64,000 nucleotides of DNA, taken from Ephydatia muelleri (Eukaryota; Porifera; Demospongiae; Spongillida; Spongillidae). The translations under genes were made by a program, and so were the position numbers. Below are positions 1-20,008 of this stretch, one piece after another. Each line of letters opens with the position of its first letter. The stretch's first letter is position 1. The notes beneath the pieces are model-generated. The model saw only the letters and a list, made by a program, of their open reading frames with translations, searched no databases and was not told the origin of the DNA. The stretch lies in assembly GCA_013339895.1 (NCBI GenBank), contig JABACO010000019.1, positions 3,748,147-3,812,146 on the forward strand, given 5' to 3'.

Positions 1-9503
<9,503 letters not shown>

Positions 9504-9779
9504 GGCGCACTTTCAGGGACTGTCACCCACTTGTGAAAACCGATAGTACAGCCTAGCGTGTACGGATACTAGTAATCTCAGAACACCGACGACGGCAGAG
9601 TGCTTCTGTCAACACAACCATGCCGCTCCTTTAAGCTTTAAAAGGAAATGCTCTGCCTCCTCGAATGTCACCTCCTTTTCCGTTCAAGAAAACTTTAAAA
9701 TCCCTCCTTACCGCAAACCGTATTTATGAAGTCACGTGCCGCATTTCAAAAACGTATACAATGTACATGGTACAACCGT

Positions 9780-10936
9780 TTACGGAACACTAGCCAATAC
9801 ACTAAAAAAGTGGTACACCTCGTCCTGATCATACACTGCTACCTCAGTGTTGCATACACTACAATGTACTGGATGAAAGGACTCCATGTTTGTGGTACTA
9901 GACTCCTCTTCACTCTTCCCCCTCTTTCTTTTCAAGGCCCTCTTGTCCTGTTTAGGGACAAACTTAAGAACTTCTCCCTTCAAGATCTTGCAGTTCATCA
10001 CAAACATAGCCCTATACTGCTGTGGGTACACCTCGTGTCTGAAGAAGCAGCCAGAGCACAAAATTACGGTCACGCCTGGGTCATTTACATGCCTCCCTCC
10101 CCTCCCTCCTCTTTCCACTAACACCAGTCACACTGACTAACCTTTGACAGTCTATGCAAAGAGTGGTCATGCAGGCAGGACAATTCAGCACTGCGTCAGA
10201 CGTTGGCATGGCAGCAGTTGTAGCAGACTGCTGCTGCTGTAAGCCAGTGCCTTGAACAAGATCCTGAGCTGCCTTCACTGAAATCAATCAACAGAGTGAT
10301 GTCACATAGAAGATTGACTATAAGGCAACTCACCGTTGTGGTATGCCATTCGCTGCCTGGCAACCCACCTCTCGTCATCATCATCCATGTCTGGGTCATA
10401 AAAAAGCTCATCATTAGTAAGTTTTCTGACTTTTTTCTTTTCTTTTTTCCTTTTCTTCTTCTCCTCTCTTTCCCTATCCTTGTCGTTGCCTCTTGTCTCC
10501 TCTTCCTCACTCTCAGAGTCAAAGTAGATGTCGTCATAGTATTCGACTTCTGCTTCGGGTTTGTCTGTGACAGTGGCATTGCTCGACTCCGCCGCTTCTT
10601 GTACCGGCTGTGCAGACTCAATTGGACGAGGCTTCAACCCGCCATTGTTCACCAGCTCTGCCAGGGATGTACCTAATGCTGCTCGTAAAGCCTCCTTTGC
10701 TTGAGATTCCATTTCCTTTTCGAATTCATCACTAGACGAAACTTCTTCTTTTTTACACCGCGCGTAGCTAGTAGCATCGGCCTCGTCGGAACTGTACAAT
10801 ACCAGACGAAATAAATGATTGTGCTCACCGTTCACAATTGTACTTACCTTGGTTCAGCGCCGTCAGAAAACTCTAACTCGCTGTCCTCTTCCATGTAACC
10901 CGCCGAAGGGTCAGTCGGTTTGCGTCCTAGCTCCAT
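9780..10936 (-). CDS. EAPP: E2F-associated phosphoprotein (EAPP)
   Basis: Four exons: 10936-10848, 10791-10334, 10277-10142, 10038-9780, all GT-AG with consistent phases, stop TAA at 9782-9780. EAPP is a nuclear phosphoprotein that binds activating E2Fs and influences cell-cycle transcription. The ortholog is clear from an acidic stretch (SSDEFEKEMES, YYDDIYFDSESEEE), TNDELFYDP, and two CxxC pairs in DAVLNCPACMTTLCIDCQR and HCSVCNTEVAVYD, followed by the family ending HFFSVLAS. Total about 313 residues, close to the usual 285. The start (MELGRKPTDPSAGYMEED) is the only ATG upstream of the acidic region in frame. It is on the same strand as CCDC88, whose start lies 277 bases downstream. Confidence 0.95.
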
Positions 10937-11760
10937 CGATTACGGCTGTTCACTCGTGGCGTGGGGACGAGACATACAAAATGTCTGAAAAGATTTTATC
11001 GGCAATAAAACGCAGCTATATTGTATAGGGGAGCTATGTTGTATAGGGGAGCTATGTTGTATAGTTCTTTTCGACAGCAGATTTGAGTGTCACATCTTAT
11101 GAAAATTTATTCAGGCCTCCTTGATTGAGTCTACGGCATCTCTAGGAAAGCTGAAGAGCCTTCTTCAGTGTAATCAGGAGATCAAGTATTGACAAACATT
11201 GGTTGATGCATGCATGAGAGAAAAGTAAGACCATTCAATTAATTTGCTTGTACATGTGGCAGAGTAGTAGGCAGAGAAAGCTACACTAGCATTGAGAAAC
11301 GGCACACAAGGCAGTCAATAAGTTGTAAAAACAATAACATAAATGCTATGCTTTTTCTGCCTACTAAGTGCCGTCTGTTATTTATTTTGTTGTGTTTGGA
11401 CTATTCCATTTTAAAAATCATCCACCTATGAATGACAATAAATGGTGTCCAAGGGGGGTATTTATATTTTAAAAATGCATTTGAAAGTAAATAATAAATA
11501 ATAAATACTTGACTATTTTTATCATTCATACATAATATGCAATTACATATCAATTATGAGTTACCAATTGCACGCTAAGTATATACTGTAAAGTCCTATA
11601 GAACTTAACAATTACGTTGGCGCGCATCAAACAATTGACAGATGGCCCGAGACTTTGAGCAGTTTCCCCTGGTGTCTCGACCGCGCAATTATAATTATAA
11701 GTTAACTAAATTAATAATTCTCACATGCATTGCTCCGCTGCTCGTGTGATTCAGAGAAAA
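10937..11760. other. Intergenic region between divergent EAPP and eIF4A3
   Basis: 824 bases without a supported gene. It must hold both promoters. Visible features are a three-fold GGGGAGCTATGTTGTATA repeat near 11030-11062 and AT-rich sequence with ATAATAAAT repeats near 11490-11510. An in-frame ATG at 11725 precedes the eIF4A3 start but adds residues not seen in the family. Confidence 0.6.
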
Positions 11761-13693
11761 ATGGCGGTAGGAGAAGGTGACAGTAGAGCTCGAATTCAAA
11801 GGAAGGCACTGCTTGGCGAGGAAGATGCATCATTGGTGTTCGAAACATCGAAAGAAGTTGACGTTATCCCTACCTTCGACCAGATGAACATTCGTGAAGA
11901 GCTCCTACGTGGCATATACGCCTATGGTAAAGGAAGGGGTGGAATGCATTGTTAGCGATGCAAAACGCCTGCCTTTTGCTGCAGGTTTTGAAAAGCCGTC
12001 TGCAATACAGCAAAGGGCAATCGTTCCAGTTATTAAGGGACGAGATGTCATTGCACAGTAAGTTTATAAAGAGGATTCGTGTGCATAAAGAAAAACTGCG
12101 CGCAATCAACCTTTTCCTTTCCCTTCCATCCCTTCTCCACTCACCCTTCTGTTCTACACAGAGCACAATCTGGAACGGGAAAGACGGCGACATTTGCGAT
12201 CGCCATCCTCCAAAAAATCGACATTCAGCTGAGGGAAACGCAGGCCCTTGTGCTGTCTCCCACCAGGGAGTTGGCCACCCAGATACAGAAGGTGGTGCTG
12301 GCTTTGGGTGACTACATGAGTATCCAGTGTCACTCCTGCATCGGGGGCACCAATGTTGGGGAAGACATCAGAAAGCTGGACTATGGCCAACATGTTGTGT
12401 CAGGCACCCCAGGACGTGTGTTTGGTGTGTAGATGTGGGGTGTTCTAAAGGGCCACCACTTACTCCCTCTGCTCCTCCTCCTGCTAGACATGATCAAGAG
12501 GAGAAATTTGAGGACACGTAACATAAAGATGTTGGTCCTTGATGAGGCAGATGAAATGCTGAATCAGGGTGAGTTAGGAAGGCCTTTGGTATGTGAATTG
12601 TGTTGAACTGGTGTGTGCTTTACCTTGATAGGCTTCAAGGAGCAAATCTATGATGTGTATCGATACCTGCCACCTTCAACGCAGGTACAGATTATCGCTC
12701 CCCTTTACCAGAGGTGTGTGGTTCTAATTAGAGCCCACTTATCAGGTTGTCCTGGTGAGTGCCACCCTCCCACATGAGATCCTGGAGATGACACGCAAGT
12801 TCATGACAGACCCAATCCAGATCTTAGTCAAGCGGTGAGTGTTAGTGTGGGTGGAGCAACCTTAGCAGGTCAGCTGTCTCTGCTGTCTGATTCCCACCCA
12901 CCCTCCCCTCAGTGATGAGTTGACACTCGAGGGTATCAAGCAGTTCTTTGTTGCTGTGGAAAAGGAAGAGTGGAAGTTTGACACGCTCTGTGATCTCTAT
13001 GACACACTGACGATCACGCAGGCGGTCATATTCTGCAATACGAAGAGAAAGGTTGGTGAGCCTTGTATGGTTGGGTGTGGCACATGTTTTTATCTGGGTT
13101 GGGTTGTGTTGTGTGGCCACTGCAGGCAGAGTGGCTCACTGAGAAGATGCGTGAGGCCAATTTCACCGTGTCCTGCATGCACGGTGACATGCCTCAGAAG
13201 GAGAGGGAGACCATCATGAAGGAGTTCAGGGCAGGAGACAGGTATGTCTAGTTGTAAGGAGGTTCTGACGGTCTTACCTGCAGGGCATTGCCCACTACAC
13301 CACCCCTCTCTGCCCTAGTCGTGTGCTCATCACAACTGATGTGTGGGCTAGAGGGATCGACGTCCAACAGGTGTCTCTGGTGATCAACTATGATCTCCCC
13401 AACAATCGTGAGCTGTACATTCACAGGTTCGGTGCAGTTGGTCTCTTGATAGCGCACATTACATTGCGTGCGTTGCGTCACTTCAGGATTGGTCGCTCTG
13501 GAAGATATGGTCGCAAAGGTGTGGCTATTAATTTCGCCAAAACAGATGATATAAGAATCTTGAGGGATATTGAACAATATTATTCAACCCAAATTGATGA
13601 GATGCCAATGAACAGTGAGTCATCATCACACATTTGGTTAGGGTTTTTATGTTTCGTTCTTCCTTTTTTCCTCCAGTTAACGACCTGATATAA
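11761..13693 (+). CDS. EIF4A3: Eukaryotic initiation factor 4A-III (DEAD-box, exon-junction core)
   Basis: Eleven exons: 11761-11926, 11985-12057, 12162-12424, 12488-12568, 12632-12684, 12746-12834, 12913-13051, 13126-13241, 13319-13426, 13487-13614, 13677-13693. Joined they give 410 residues, against 411 in human. Helicase motifs in order: AQSGTGKT (Walker A), PTRELA, TPGR, DEAD, SATLP, then RGIDVQQ and, across an intron, [13 protein letters not shown]. The end reads DEMPMNINDLI, versus DEMPMNVADLI in human. The protein is the RNA-clamping ATPase of the exon-junction complex, linking splicing to mRNA surveillance in the nucleus and cytoplasm. Every intron is GT-AG and short (57-104 bases). 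The call over eIF4A1/2 rests on the C-terminal half and the MPMN ending. Confidence 0.97.
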
Positions 13694-13864
13694 CTCTTGA
13701 CTCTGTACATTTCCACACTTCTTGTTTATTGTAAAGTTAACTTGTGTTGTCTTAACTTTGTTATTTACCCCACACACTTCATATGCAAATGGAAAAAGTC
13801 AATCTGTCCATTCAACTTCAATGGTACCACATACAACACACAATTTTCAAGTTCTGCAAAACAA

Positions 13865-13870
13865 AATAAA
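13865..13870 (+). other. Possible polyadenylation signal for eIF4A3
   Basis: An AATAAA hexamer 172 bases past the stop, before the minisatellite. Position is plausible; no other evidence. Confidence 0.4.
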
Positions 13871-13955
13871 ATATTTGATGGTTGCCATGTGTTGCCTAGG
13901 CACTTGTCAATTATTTACTATAACTTTTGATAGCATAAAGTTGTGCAAACTCTAA

Positions 13956-15722
13956 AGCGGCCATTGCCTCTGCCCTCCCATGCTAGCGGCCATTGCCTCT
14001 GCCCTCCCATGCTGCCATTGCCTCTGCCCTCCCATGCTGCCTCTGCCCTCCCATGCGGCCATTGCCTCAGCCCTCCCATGCTGCCTCAGCCCCTCCCATT
14101 GCCTCAGCCCTCCCATGCTGCCTCTGCCCTCCCATTGCCTCAGCCCTCCCATGCTGCCTCTGCCCTCCCATGCTGCCTCTGCCCTCCCATGCTGCCTCTG
14201 CCCTCCCATGCGGCCATTGCCTCAGCCCTCCCATGCTGCCTCAGCCCTCCCATGCTGCCTCTGCCCTCCCATGCTGCCTCTGCCCTCCCATGCTGCCTCT
14301 GCCCTCCCATGCTGCCTCTGCCCTCCCATGCTGCCCTCAGCCCTCCCATGCTGCCTCTGCCCTCCCATGCTGCCTCTGCCCTCCCATGCGGCCTCTGCCC
14401 TCCCATGCTGCCTCTGCCCTCCCATGCTGCCTCTGCCCTCCCATGCTGCCTCTGCCCTCCCATGCTGCCTCAGCCCTCCCATGCTGCCATTGCCTCTGCC
14501 CTCCCATGCGGCCATTGCCTCAGCCCTCCCATGCTGCCTCAGCCCTCCCATGCTGCCTCTGCCCTCCCATGCCTCTGCCCTCCCATGCTGCCTCTGCCCT
14601 CCCATGCCTCTGCCCTCCCATGCTGCCTCAGCCCTCCCATTGCCTCTGCCCTCCCATTGCCTCTGCCCTCCCATGCGGCCATTGCCCTCCCATGCTGCCT
14701 CAGCCCTCCCATGCTGCCATTGCCTCTGCCCTCCCATGCTAGCGGCCATTGCCTCTGCCCTCCCATGCTGCCTCAGCCCTCCCATGCTGCCTCAGCCCTC
14801 CCATTGCCTCTGCCCTCCCATGCTGCCTCTGCCCTCCCATGCGGCCTCTGCCCTCCCATGCTGCCTCTGCCCTCCCATGCGGCCATTGCCTCTGCCCTCC
14901 CATGCTAGCGGCCATTGCCTCTGCCCTCCCATGCGGCCATTGCCTCTGCCCTCCCATGCGGCCATTGCCTCTGCCCTCCCATGCTGCCTCAGCCCTCCCA
15001 TGCTGCCTCAGCCCTCCCATTGCCTCAGCCCTCCCATGCTGCCTCTGCCCTCCCATGCGGCCTCTGCCCTCCATGCTGCCATTGCCTCTGCCCTCCCATG
15101 CTGCCTCAGCCCTCCCATGCTGCCTCTGCCCTCCCATGCTGCCTCAGCCCTCCCATTGCCTCTGCCCTCCCATGCTGCCTCTGCCCTCCCATGCTGCCCT
15201 CCCATGCTGCCTCAGCCCTCCATGCTGCCTCAGCCCTCCCATTGCCTCAGCCCTCCCATGCTGCCTCTGCCCTCCCATGCGGCCTCTGCCCTCCCATGCT
15301 GCCATTGCCTCTGCCCTCCCATGCTGCCTCAGCCCTCCCATGCTGCCTCTGCCCTCCCATGCTGCTCAGCCCTCCCATTGCCTCTGCCCTCCCATGCTGC
15401 CTCAGCCCTCCCATGCTGCCTCAGCCCTCCCATGCTGCCTCTGCCCTCCCATGCTGCCTCAGCCCTCCCATTGCCTCTGCCCTCCCATGCTGCCTCAGCC
15501 CTCCCATGCTGCCTCTGCCCTCCCATGCTGCCTCAGCCCTCCCATGCTGCCTCAGCCCTCCCATGCTGCCTCTGCCCTCCCATGCTGCCTCTGCCCTCCC
15601 ATGCTGCCTCAGCCCTCCCATGCTGCCTCAGCCCTCCCATGCTGCCTCTGCCCTCCCATGCGGCCTCTGCCCTCCCATGCTGCCTCAGCCCTCCCATGCT
15701 GCCTCTGCCCTTCCATGCTGCT
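13956..15722. repeat. 19-bp GC-rich minisatellite, about 90 units
   Basis: The unit is CTGCCTCTGCCCTCCCATG, with variants CTCAGCC for CTCTGCC and a GCCATT insertion giving 25-bp units. The 19-bp period is not a multiple of three and the unit has no stop in any frame, so all frames stay open on both strands. This produces spurious reading frames of up to 629 codons with a 19-residue peptide period. It sits between the 3' ends of eIF4A3 and the minus-strand SLC3-like gene. Confidence 0.97.
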
Positions 15723-15760
15723 TGTCATAATTCACTTGTGAGATGCAATAATCTAGTCAA

Positions 15761-17614
15761 TTACACAGTTAAACTGCCCTTGATAATCAAGGCCTCTCCA
15801 CCCCTGAGAGACAAATTGGACAGATCCACTGGCCCTGACTTGTCCAACATACTGGATAGGAGAAGTTGAGGGTGTAGGGATGGGGACTTGATAGCTACGG
15901 TGCTACTTTCACTAGCAAAATTGATCACCACCAGGTAGTCTACAGAGCTACTGCTATCGTACCGATGGAATGACAAAACATTGCCTTCAACAGAATCAAG
16001 AGAATAAGCGAAGCTAATAAACTCCTGACGCAGTGAAGCCAGCTGCTTGTAGAGTGCCAACATGGAAGTATTACTCAGAGATTCGTTCATTACATTGAAA
16101 GTGGTATAGTTGGTAGCCAAGGGTAACCATGGGGAGCCAGAGGTAAACCCTGCATTGAGCCCACCATCCCATTGCATTGGGGTACGCTCCACATCTCGAC
16201 CTTGGTACACGTCTTGTGTCTGATTGGGTGGAACAAACACGTTGGTCATCAGAATTTCCTCCCCATAGTACGTGGTAGGAGTACCAGGCAAGGTGAGCAA
16301 CAGTACATTGAGGGCCCGTGCAAGGTACAGTCCCGCCTTGGAGGCTATTCGAGGGTTGTCGTGGTTACCAAGTACCCAGTTGGCCCATGCCCCCGAGGGC
16401 ATGTTATCCAGCCAAGTGGAAATGATCTCACTTACTGCTGAGGCTGTCCAGTTTGTGTTTCCGAGGAGAAAGAAGTTGAAAGGGAAGTTAAACTCGTCTC
16501 CATTGGTTCCGTAGTATTGGACTACAATATCAATAGGGTCATATGCTTCCGCTACCATGAGCTTATTGCTATAGCAATCTAGTACCTTCCTCCAGCCTCT
16601 GGTGATGTCATGGAGACCAGGGTAATCAGTGGTGAGGTTATGTATGAGGGAGTTGTAAAGACACCCCGGAATAGATACATTGCACGTCGTGTTGCTGAAG
16701 GAGGGATCTACGCTCTCGTTCCTCAAGTACGGATCTTCCAGGAGGAATTTCGCTGCATCCACACGAAAACCGTCCACTCCTAGGTCAAGCCAGAACGAGA
16801 GAACAGACTGCATGGCAGAAATCACTTCGGGATTTCTGTAATTCAAGTCTGGTTGGAAGTCTGAAAACTGATGCAAGTAGTACTGGCCAGTGAGATTGTC
16901 CAGCGACCAGGCACTGCCCCCAAAGACGCTCTGCCAGTTATTGGGCGGTCCTCCATCTTGGCTCGGGTTAGCCCACACGTACCAGTCTCTCTTTGCACTG
17001 GTCACGCCGCTCCTGCTCTCGATGAACCAGGGATGCTCGTCGGAGGTGTGATTGGGCACAAAGTCCAGAATGAGGTACAAGCCTTCGCGATGGAGGGCTT
17101 CCAGGAGGCTATTGAAATCCGACAGCGTGCCGTACAACGGGTCAATGCTCGTGTAGTCAGATATATCGTAGCCATTGTCCTTCTGAGGGGACGCAAAGAT
17201 GGGGTTCAACCACACCACCTTGACTCCCAAGTCCTTCAAGTACTGCACACGACTGGTGATCCCCGCCAGGTCGCCGCTTCCATCTCCGTTGCTGTCCTGA
17301 AATGACCTCGGATAGCACTGGTATATGATGGCAGACTTCCACCACACCAGCTTCTCGTTGCAGCGAGGTGCCGTTGCAATCAGAGCAACAGATGACGCTA
17401 CCAGTGCAACTAGAGTCACCAGAACACCCGCGCCAATAGCTTTGCGAATGTACACGTACTTATCGGGACCCGTAAGTGCCCGAATCTGGTCCTCTTCAAC
17501 GGTTTCTTTGTCATCGCTCTCACTGTCAAGAGCAAATAGACGCTCCTCTTCTTGCTTCAAGTCGTCCGGCGACATTTGTATGGTTTCATCCTTGAGTTCT
17601 AAATCGCTCTCCAT
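15761..17614 (-). CDS. SLC3 (rBAT/4F2hc)-type GH13 membrane protein, copy A
   Basis: One uninterrupted 617-codon frame. A type II layout is visible: acidic cytoplasmic tail (1-55), one membrane helix (about 60-82), then a GH13 alpha-amylase-fold ectodomain from WWKSAIIYQCYPRSF. Closest families are SLC3A1/rBAT, the heavy chain of amino-acid exchangers, and insect-type maltases. The GH13 acidic residues are kept: GFRVDAAKF (Asp), VAEAYDP (Glu) and GNHDNPR (Asp). Human rBAT lacks the last, so alpha-glucosidase activity is possible. A cysteine (PRCNEK, about residue 85) sits just outside the membrane, where SLC3 heavy chains form the disulfide to their SLC7 light chain. Several N-glycosylation sequons (NHT, NLT, NYT, NES). 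No intron, unlike most neighbours. Function as transporter subunit or glycosidase is inference. Confidence 0.9.
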   Translation of the reverse strand: MESDLELKDETIQMSPDDLKQEEERLFALDSESDDKETVEEDQIRALTGPDKYVYIRKAIGAGVLVTLVALVASSVALIATAPRCNEKLVWWKSAIIYQCYPRSFQDSNGDGSGDLAGITSRVQYLKDLGVKVVWLNPIFASPQKDNGYDISDYTSIDPLYGTLSDFNSLLEALHREGLYLILDFVPNHTSDEHPWFIESRSGVTSAKRDWYVWANPSQDGGPPNNWQSVFGGSAWSLDNLTGQYYLHQFSDFQPDLNYRNPEVISAMQSVLSFWLDLGVDGFRVDAAKFLLEDPYLRNESVDPSFSNTTCNVSIPGCLYNSLIHNLTTDYPGLHDITRGWRKVLDCYSNKLMVAEAYDPIDIVVQYYGTNGDEFNFPFNFFLLGNTNWTASAVSEIISTWLDNMPSGAWANWVLGNHDNPRIASKAGLYLARALNVLLLTLPGTPTTYYGEEILMTNVFVPPNQTQDVYQGRDVERTPMQWDGGLNAGFTSGSPWLPLATNYTTFNVMNESLSNTSMLALYKQLASLRQEFISFAYSLDSVEGNVLSFHRYDSSSSVDYLVVINFASESSTVAIKSPSLHPQLLLSSMLDKSGPVDLSNLSLRGGEALIIKGSLTV

Positions 17615-19726
17615 TCAAACCTTATGCAAAGTCATTGTATTACACGGAAGGTCTTGACACCACGAAATAATTTAACGCATGTCATGTACTATACCGTATT
17701 TTGACTAGCATTGTAGGCCCAAATTTATACTCCCAAATGCAAAGATACGGGCCTCTCAGGAAGTTGGAAGACATTCCTCCTTTAACCCTTTGAGCCTTTG
17801 AGATATAGATGTGGACTATATCTTATTGTTCCACCATCTAGCCCCGCCCCCGCCCCAGTTTCTCAACTACTACAGTAGTCCCGCCTCCTCATCCAAGTGA
17901 TCACGCGGACAACCCGTCGTTAAAAGTTAAAAACCCAGGGATCGTTTAAACTTTGCATGCCAAACAAATGGCAGAACAAAAGCGGCTTCTTGACGTGCAC
18001 GAAGATGCGCGCGCAAGCGAGCACCGGTCAGGCCGAGGGAAAATGCGCTGGCTAGTCGGGGTAGCTGTGCTTATCGGACTCATCATACTCATTGCTGCAT
18101 CGGTGGCTATTGCGGTGGGCGTCTCCTTGGCAGCGGGAAAGAGTCCCCCCCTCGTCTGGTGGAAGTCTGCCATCATATACCAGTGCTATCCGAGGTCATT
18201 TCAGGACAGCAACGGAGATGGAAGCGGCGACCTGGCGGGGATCACCAGTCGTGTGCAGTACTTGAAGGACTTGGGAGTCAAGGTGGTGTGGTTGAACCCC
18301 ATCTTTGCGTCCCCTCAGAAGGACAATGGCTACGATATATCTGACTACACGAGCATTGACCCGTTGTACGGCACGCTGTCGGATTTCAATAACCTCCTGG
18401 AAGCCCTCCATCGCGAAGGCTTGTACCTCATTCTGGACTTCGTGCCCAATCACACCTCCGACGAGCATCCCTGGTTCATCGAGAGCAGGAGCGGCGTGAC
18501 CAGTGCAAAGAGAGACTGGTACGTGTGGGCTAACCCGAGCCAAGATGGAGGACCGCCCAATAACTGGCAGAGCGTCTTTGGGGGCAGTGCCTGGTCGCTG
18601 GACAATCTCACTGGCCAGTACTACTTGCATCAGTTTTCAGACTTCCAACCAGACTTGAATTACAGAAATCCCGAAGTGATTTCTGCCATGCAGTCTGTTC
18701 TCTCGTTCTGGCTTGACCTAGGAGTGGACGGTTTTCGTGTGGATGCAGCGAAATTCCTCCTGGAAGATCCGTACTTGAGGAACGAGAGCGTAGATCCCTC
18801 CTTCAGCAACACGACGTGCAATGTATCTATTCCGGGGTGTCTTTACAACTCCCTCATACATAACCTCACCACTGATTACCCTGGTCTCCATGACATCACC
18901 AGAGGCTGGAGGAAGGTACTAGATTGCTATAGCAATAAGTTCATGGTAGCGGAAGCATATGACCCTATTGATATTGTAGTCCAATACTACGGAACCAATG
19001 GAGACGAGTTTAACTTCCCTTTCAACTTCTTTCTCCTCGGAAACACAAACTGGACAGCCTCAGCAGTAAGTGAGATCATTTCCACTTGGCTGGATAACAT
19101 GCCCTCGGGGGCATGGGCCAACTGGGTACTTGGTAACCACGACAACCCTCGAATAGCCTCCAAGGCGGGGCTGTACCTTGCACGGGCCCTCAATGTACTG
19201 TTGCTCACCTTGCCTGGTACTCCTACCACGTACTATGGGGAGGAAATTCTGATGACCAATGTGTTTGTTCCACCCAATCAGACACAAGACGTGTACCAAG
19301 GTCGAGATGTGGAGCGTACCCCAATGCAATGGGATGGTGGGCTCAATGCAGGGTTTACCTCTGGCTCCCCATGGTTACCCTTGGCTACCAACTATACCAC
19401 TTTCAACGTAATGAACGAATCTCTGAGCAATACTTCCATGTTGGCACTCTACAAGCAGCTGGCTTCACTGCGTCAGGAGTTTATTAGCTTCGCTTATTCT
19501 CTTGATTCTGTTGAAGGCAATGTTTTGTCATTCCATCGGTACGATAGCAGTAGCTCTGTAGACTACCTGGTGGTGATCAATTTTGCTAGTGAAAGTAGCA
19601 CCGTAGCTATCAAGTCCCCATCCCTACACCCTCAACTTCTCCTATCCAGTATGTTGGACAAGTCAGGGCCAGTGGATCTGTCCAATTTGTCTCTCAGGGG
19701 TGGGGAGGCCTTGATTATCAAGGGCA
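15775..19726. repeat. Inverted repeat: 1570-bp arms spanning the two SLC3-like ectodomains
   Basis: Left arm 15775-17344 and right arm 18157-19726 have exactly the same length and read as near-identical on opposite strands, with only a handful of substitutions seen (for example FNSLL/FNNLL and CYSNKL/CYSNKF). The spacer is 812 bp. Similarity begins at the two tryptophan codons that open the ectodomain and ends a few codons before each stop. Confidence 0.95.
17615..17967. promoter_or_regulatory. Shared divergent promoter of the two SLC3-like genes
   Basis: 353 bases separate the two start codons. A GC-rich CCCCGCCCCCGCCCC stretch near 17833-17850 resembles Sp/KLF sites. No clear TATA box at a fixed distance from either start. 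Function is inferred from position. Confidence 0.5.
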
Positions 19727-19740
19727 CTCAAAAGGGATAG
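17968..19740 (+). CDS. SLC3 (rBAT/4F2hc)-type GH13 membrane protein, copy B
   Basis: Intronless, 590 residues from the ATG at 17968. Short basic cytoplasmic tail, membrane helix at about 28-55 (LVGVAVLIGLIILIAASVAI), then the same GH13 ectodomain as copy A with the same catalytic triad (GFRVDAAKF, VAEAYDP, GNHDNPR). The tail and helix show no similarity to copy A. The juxtamembrane stretch AAGKSPPLVWW has no cysteine, so the SLC3-type disulfide to a light chain could not form there. The end differs as well (GTQKG versus GSLTV). Probably a stand-alone ectoenzyme or a heavy chain with a different partner; inference. Confidence 0.9.
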   Translation: MAEQKRLLDVHEDARASEHRSGRGKMRWLVGVAVLIGLIILIAASVAIAVGVSLAAGKSPPLVWWKSAIIYQCYPRSFQDSNGDGSGDLAGITSRVQYLKDLGVKVVWLNPIFASPQKDNGYDISDYTSIDPLYGTLSDFNNLLEALHREGLYLILDFVPNHTSDEHPWFIESRSGVTSAKRDWYVWANPSQDGGPPNNWQSVFGGSAWSLDNLTGQYYLHQFSDFQPDLNYRNPEVISAMQSVLSFWLDLGVDGFRVDAAKFLLEDPYLRNESVDPSFSNTTCNVSIPGCLYNSLIHNLTTDYPGLHDITRGWRKVLDCYSNKFMVAEAYDPIDIVVQYYGTNGDEFNFPFNFFLLGNTNWTASAVSEIISTWLDNMPSGAWANWVLGNHDNPRIASKAGLYLARALNVLLLTLPGTPTTYYGEEILMTNVFVPPNQTQDVYQGRDVERTPMQWDGGLNAGFTSGSPWLPLATNYTTFNVMNESLSNTSMLALYKQLASLRQEFISFAYSLDSVEGNVLSFHRYDSSSSVDYLVVINFASESSTVAIKSPSLHPQLLLSSMLDKSGPVDLSNLSLRGGEALIIKGTQKG

Positions 19741-20008
19741 TGTGAAGATACATTAAATCATATATTATTGAATATTCAGTTTGTACGTGTAGAATGTATT
19801 ATTGAAATAAAAAGCCAAAATCACAAAGTACATGTATATGATATTTAACACAAATGTAATCCTCATTTCAAACCCCAAGCATGTTTTAATACATGGAAAA
19901 ACTATCGTCCCTTTTGGCACGTGAGTTGATCGTATCCAAGGATCACAGTCCGTTGACTTGTCATGCAGTGTCGAGGCAAAGTGGGCTTATCAAGGGAGAT
20001 GAAAATGT

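Noticed and set aside
11725..11760. Earlier in-frame ATG for eIF4A3
   Set aside because: It adds 12 residues before MAVGEGD that have no counterpart in the family; 11761 gives 410 residues.
13943..15869. Reading frames of 250-629 codons rich in Pro, Ala, Ser, His and Cys
   Set aside because: They are the 19-bp minisatellite read in each frame; the same peptide period appears in all frames and strands.
17953..17967. Upstream start for SLC3-like copy B
   Set aside because: The frame extends upstream only with TTG; the first ATG is 17968.
15761..19740. Horizontal transfer of the intronless SLC3-like genes from bacteria
   Set aside because: Type II membrane layout, rBAT-like ectodomain strings and eukaryotic neighbours fit an animal gene; intron absence alone is not evidence, since C/EBP and ALKBH2 here are intronless too.
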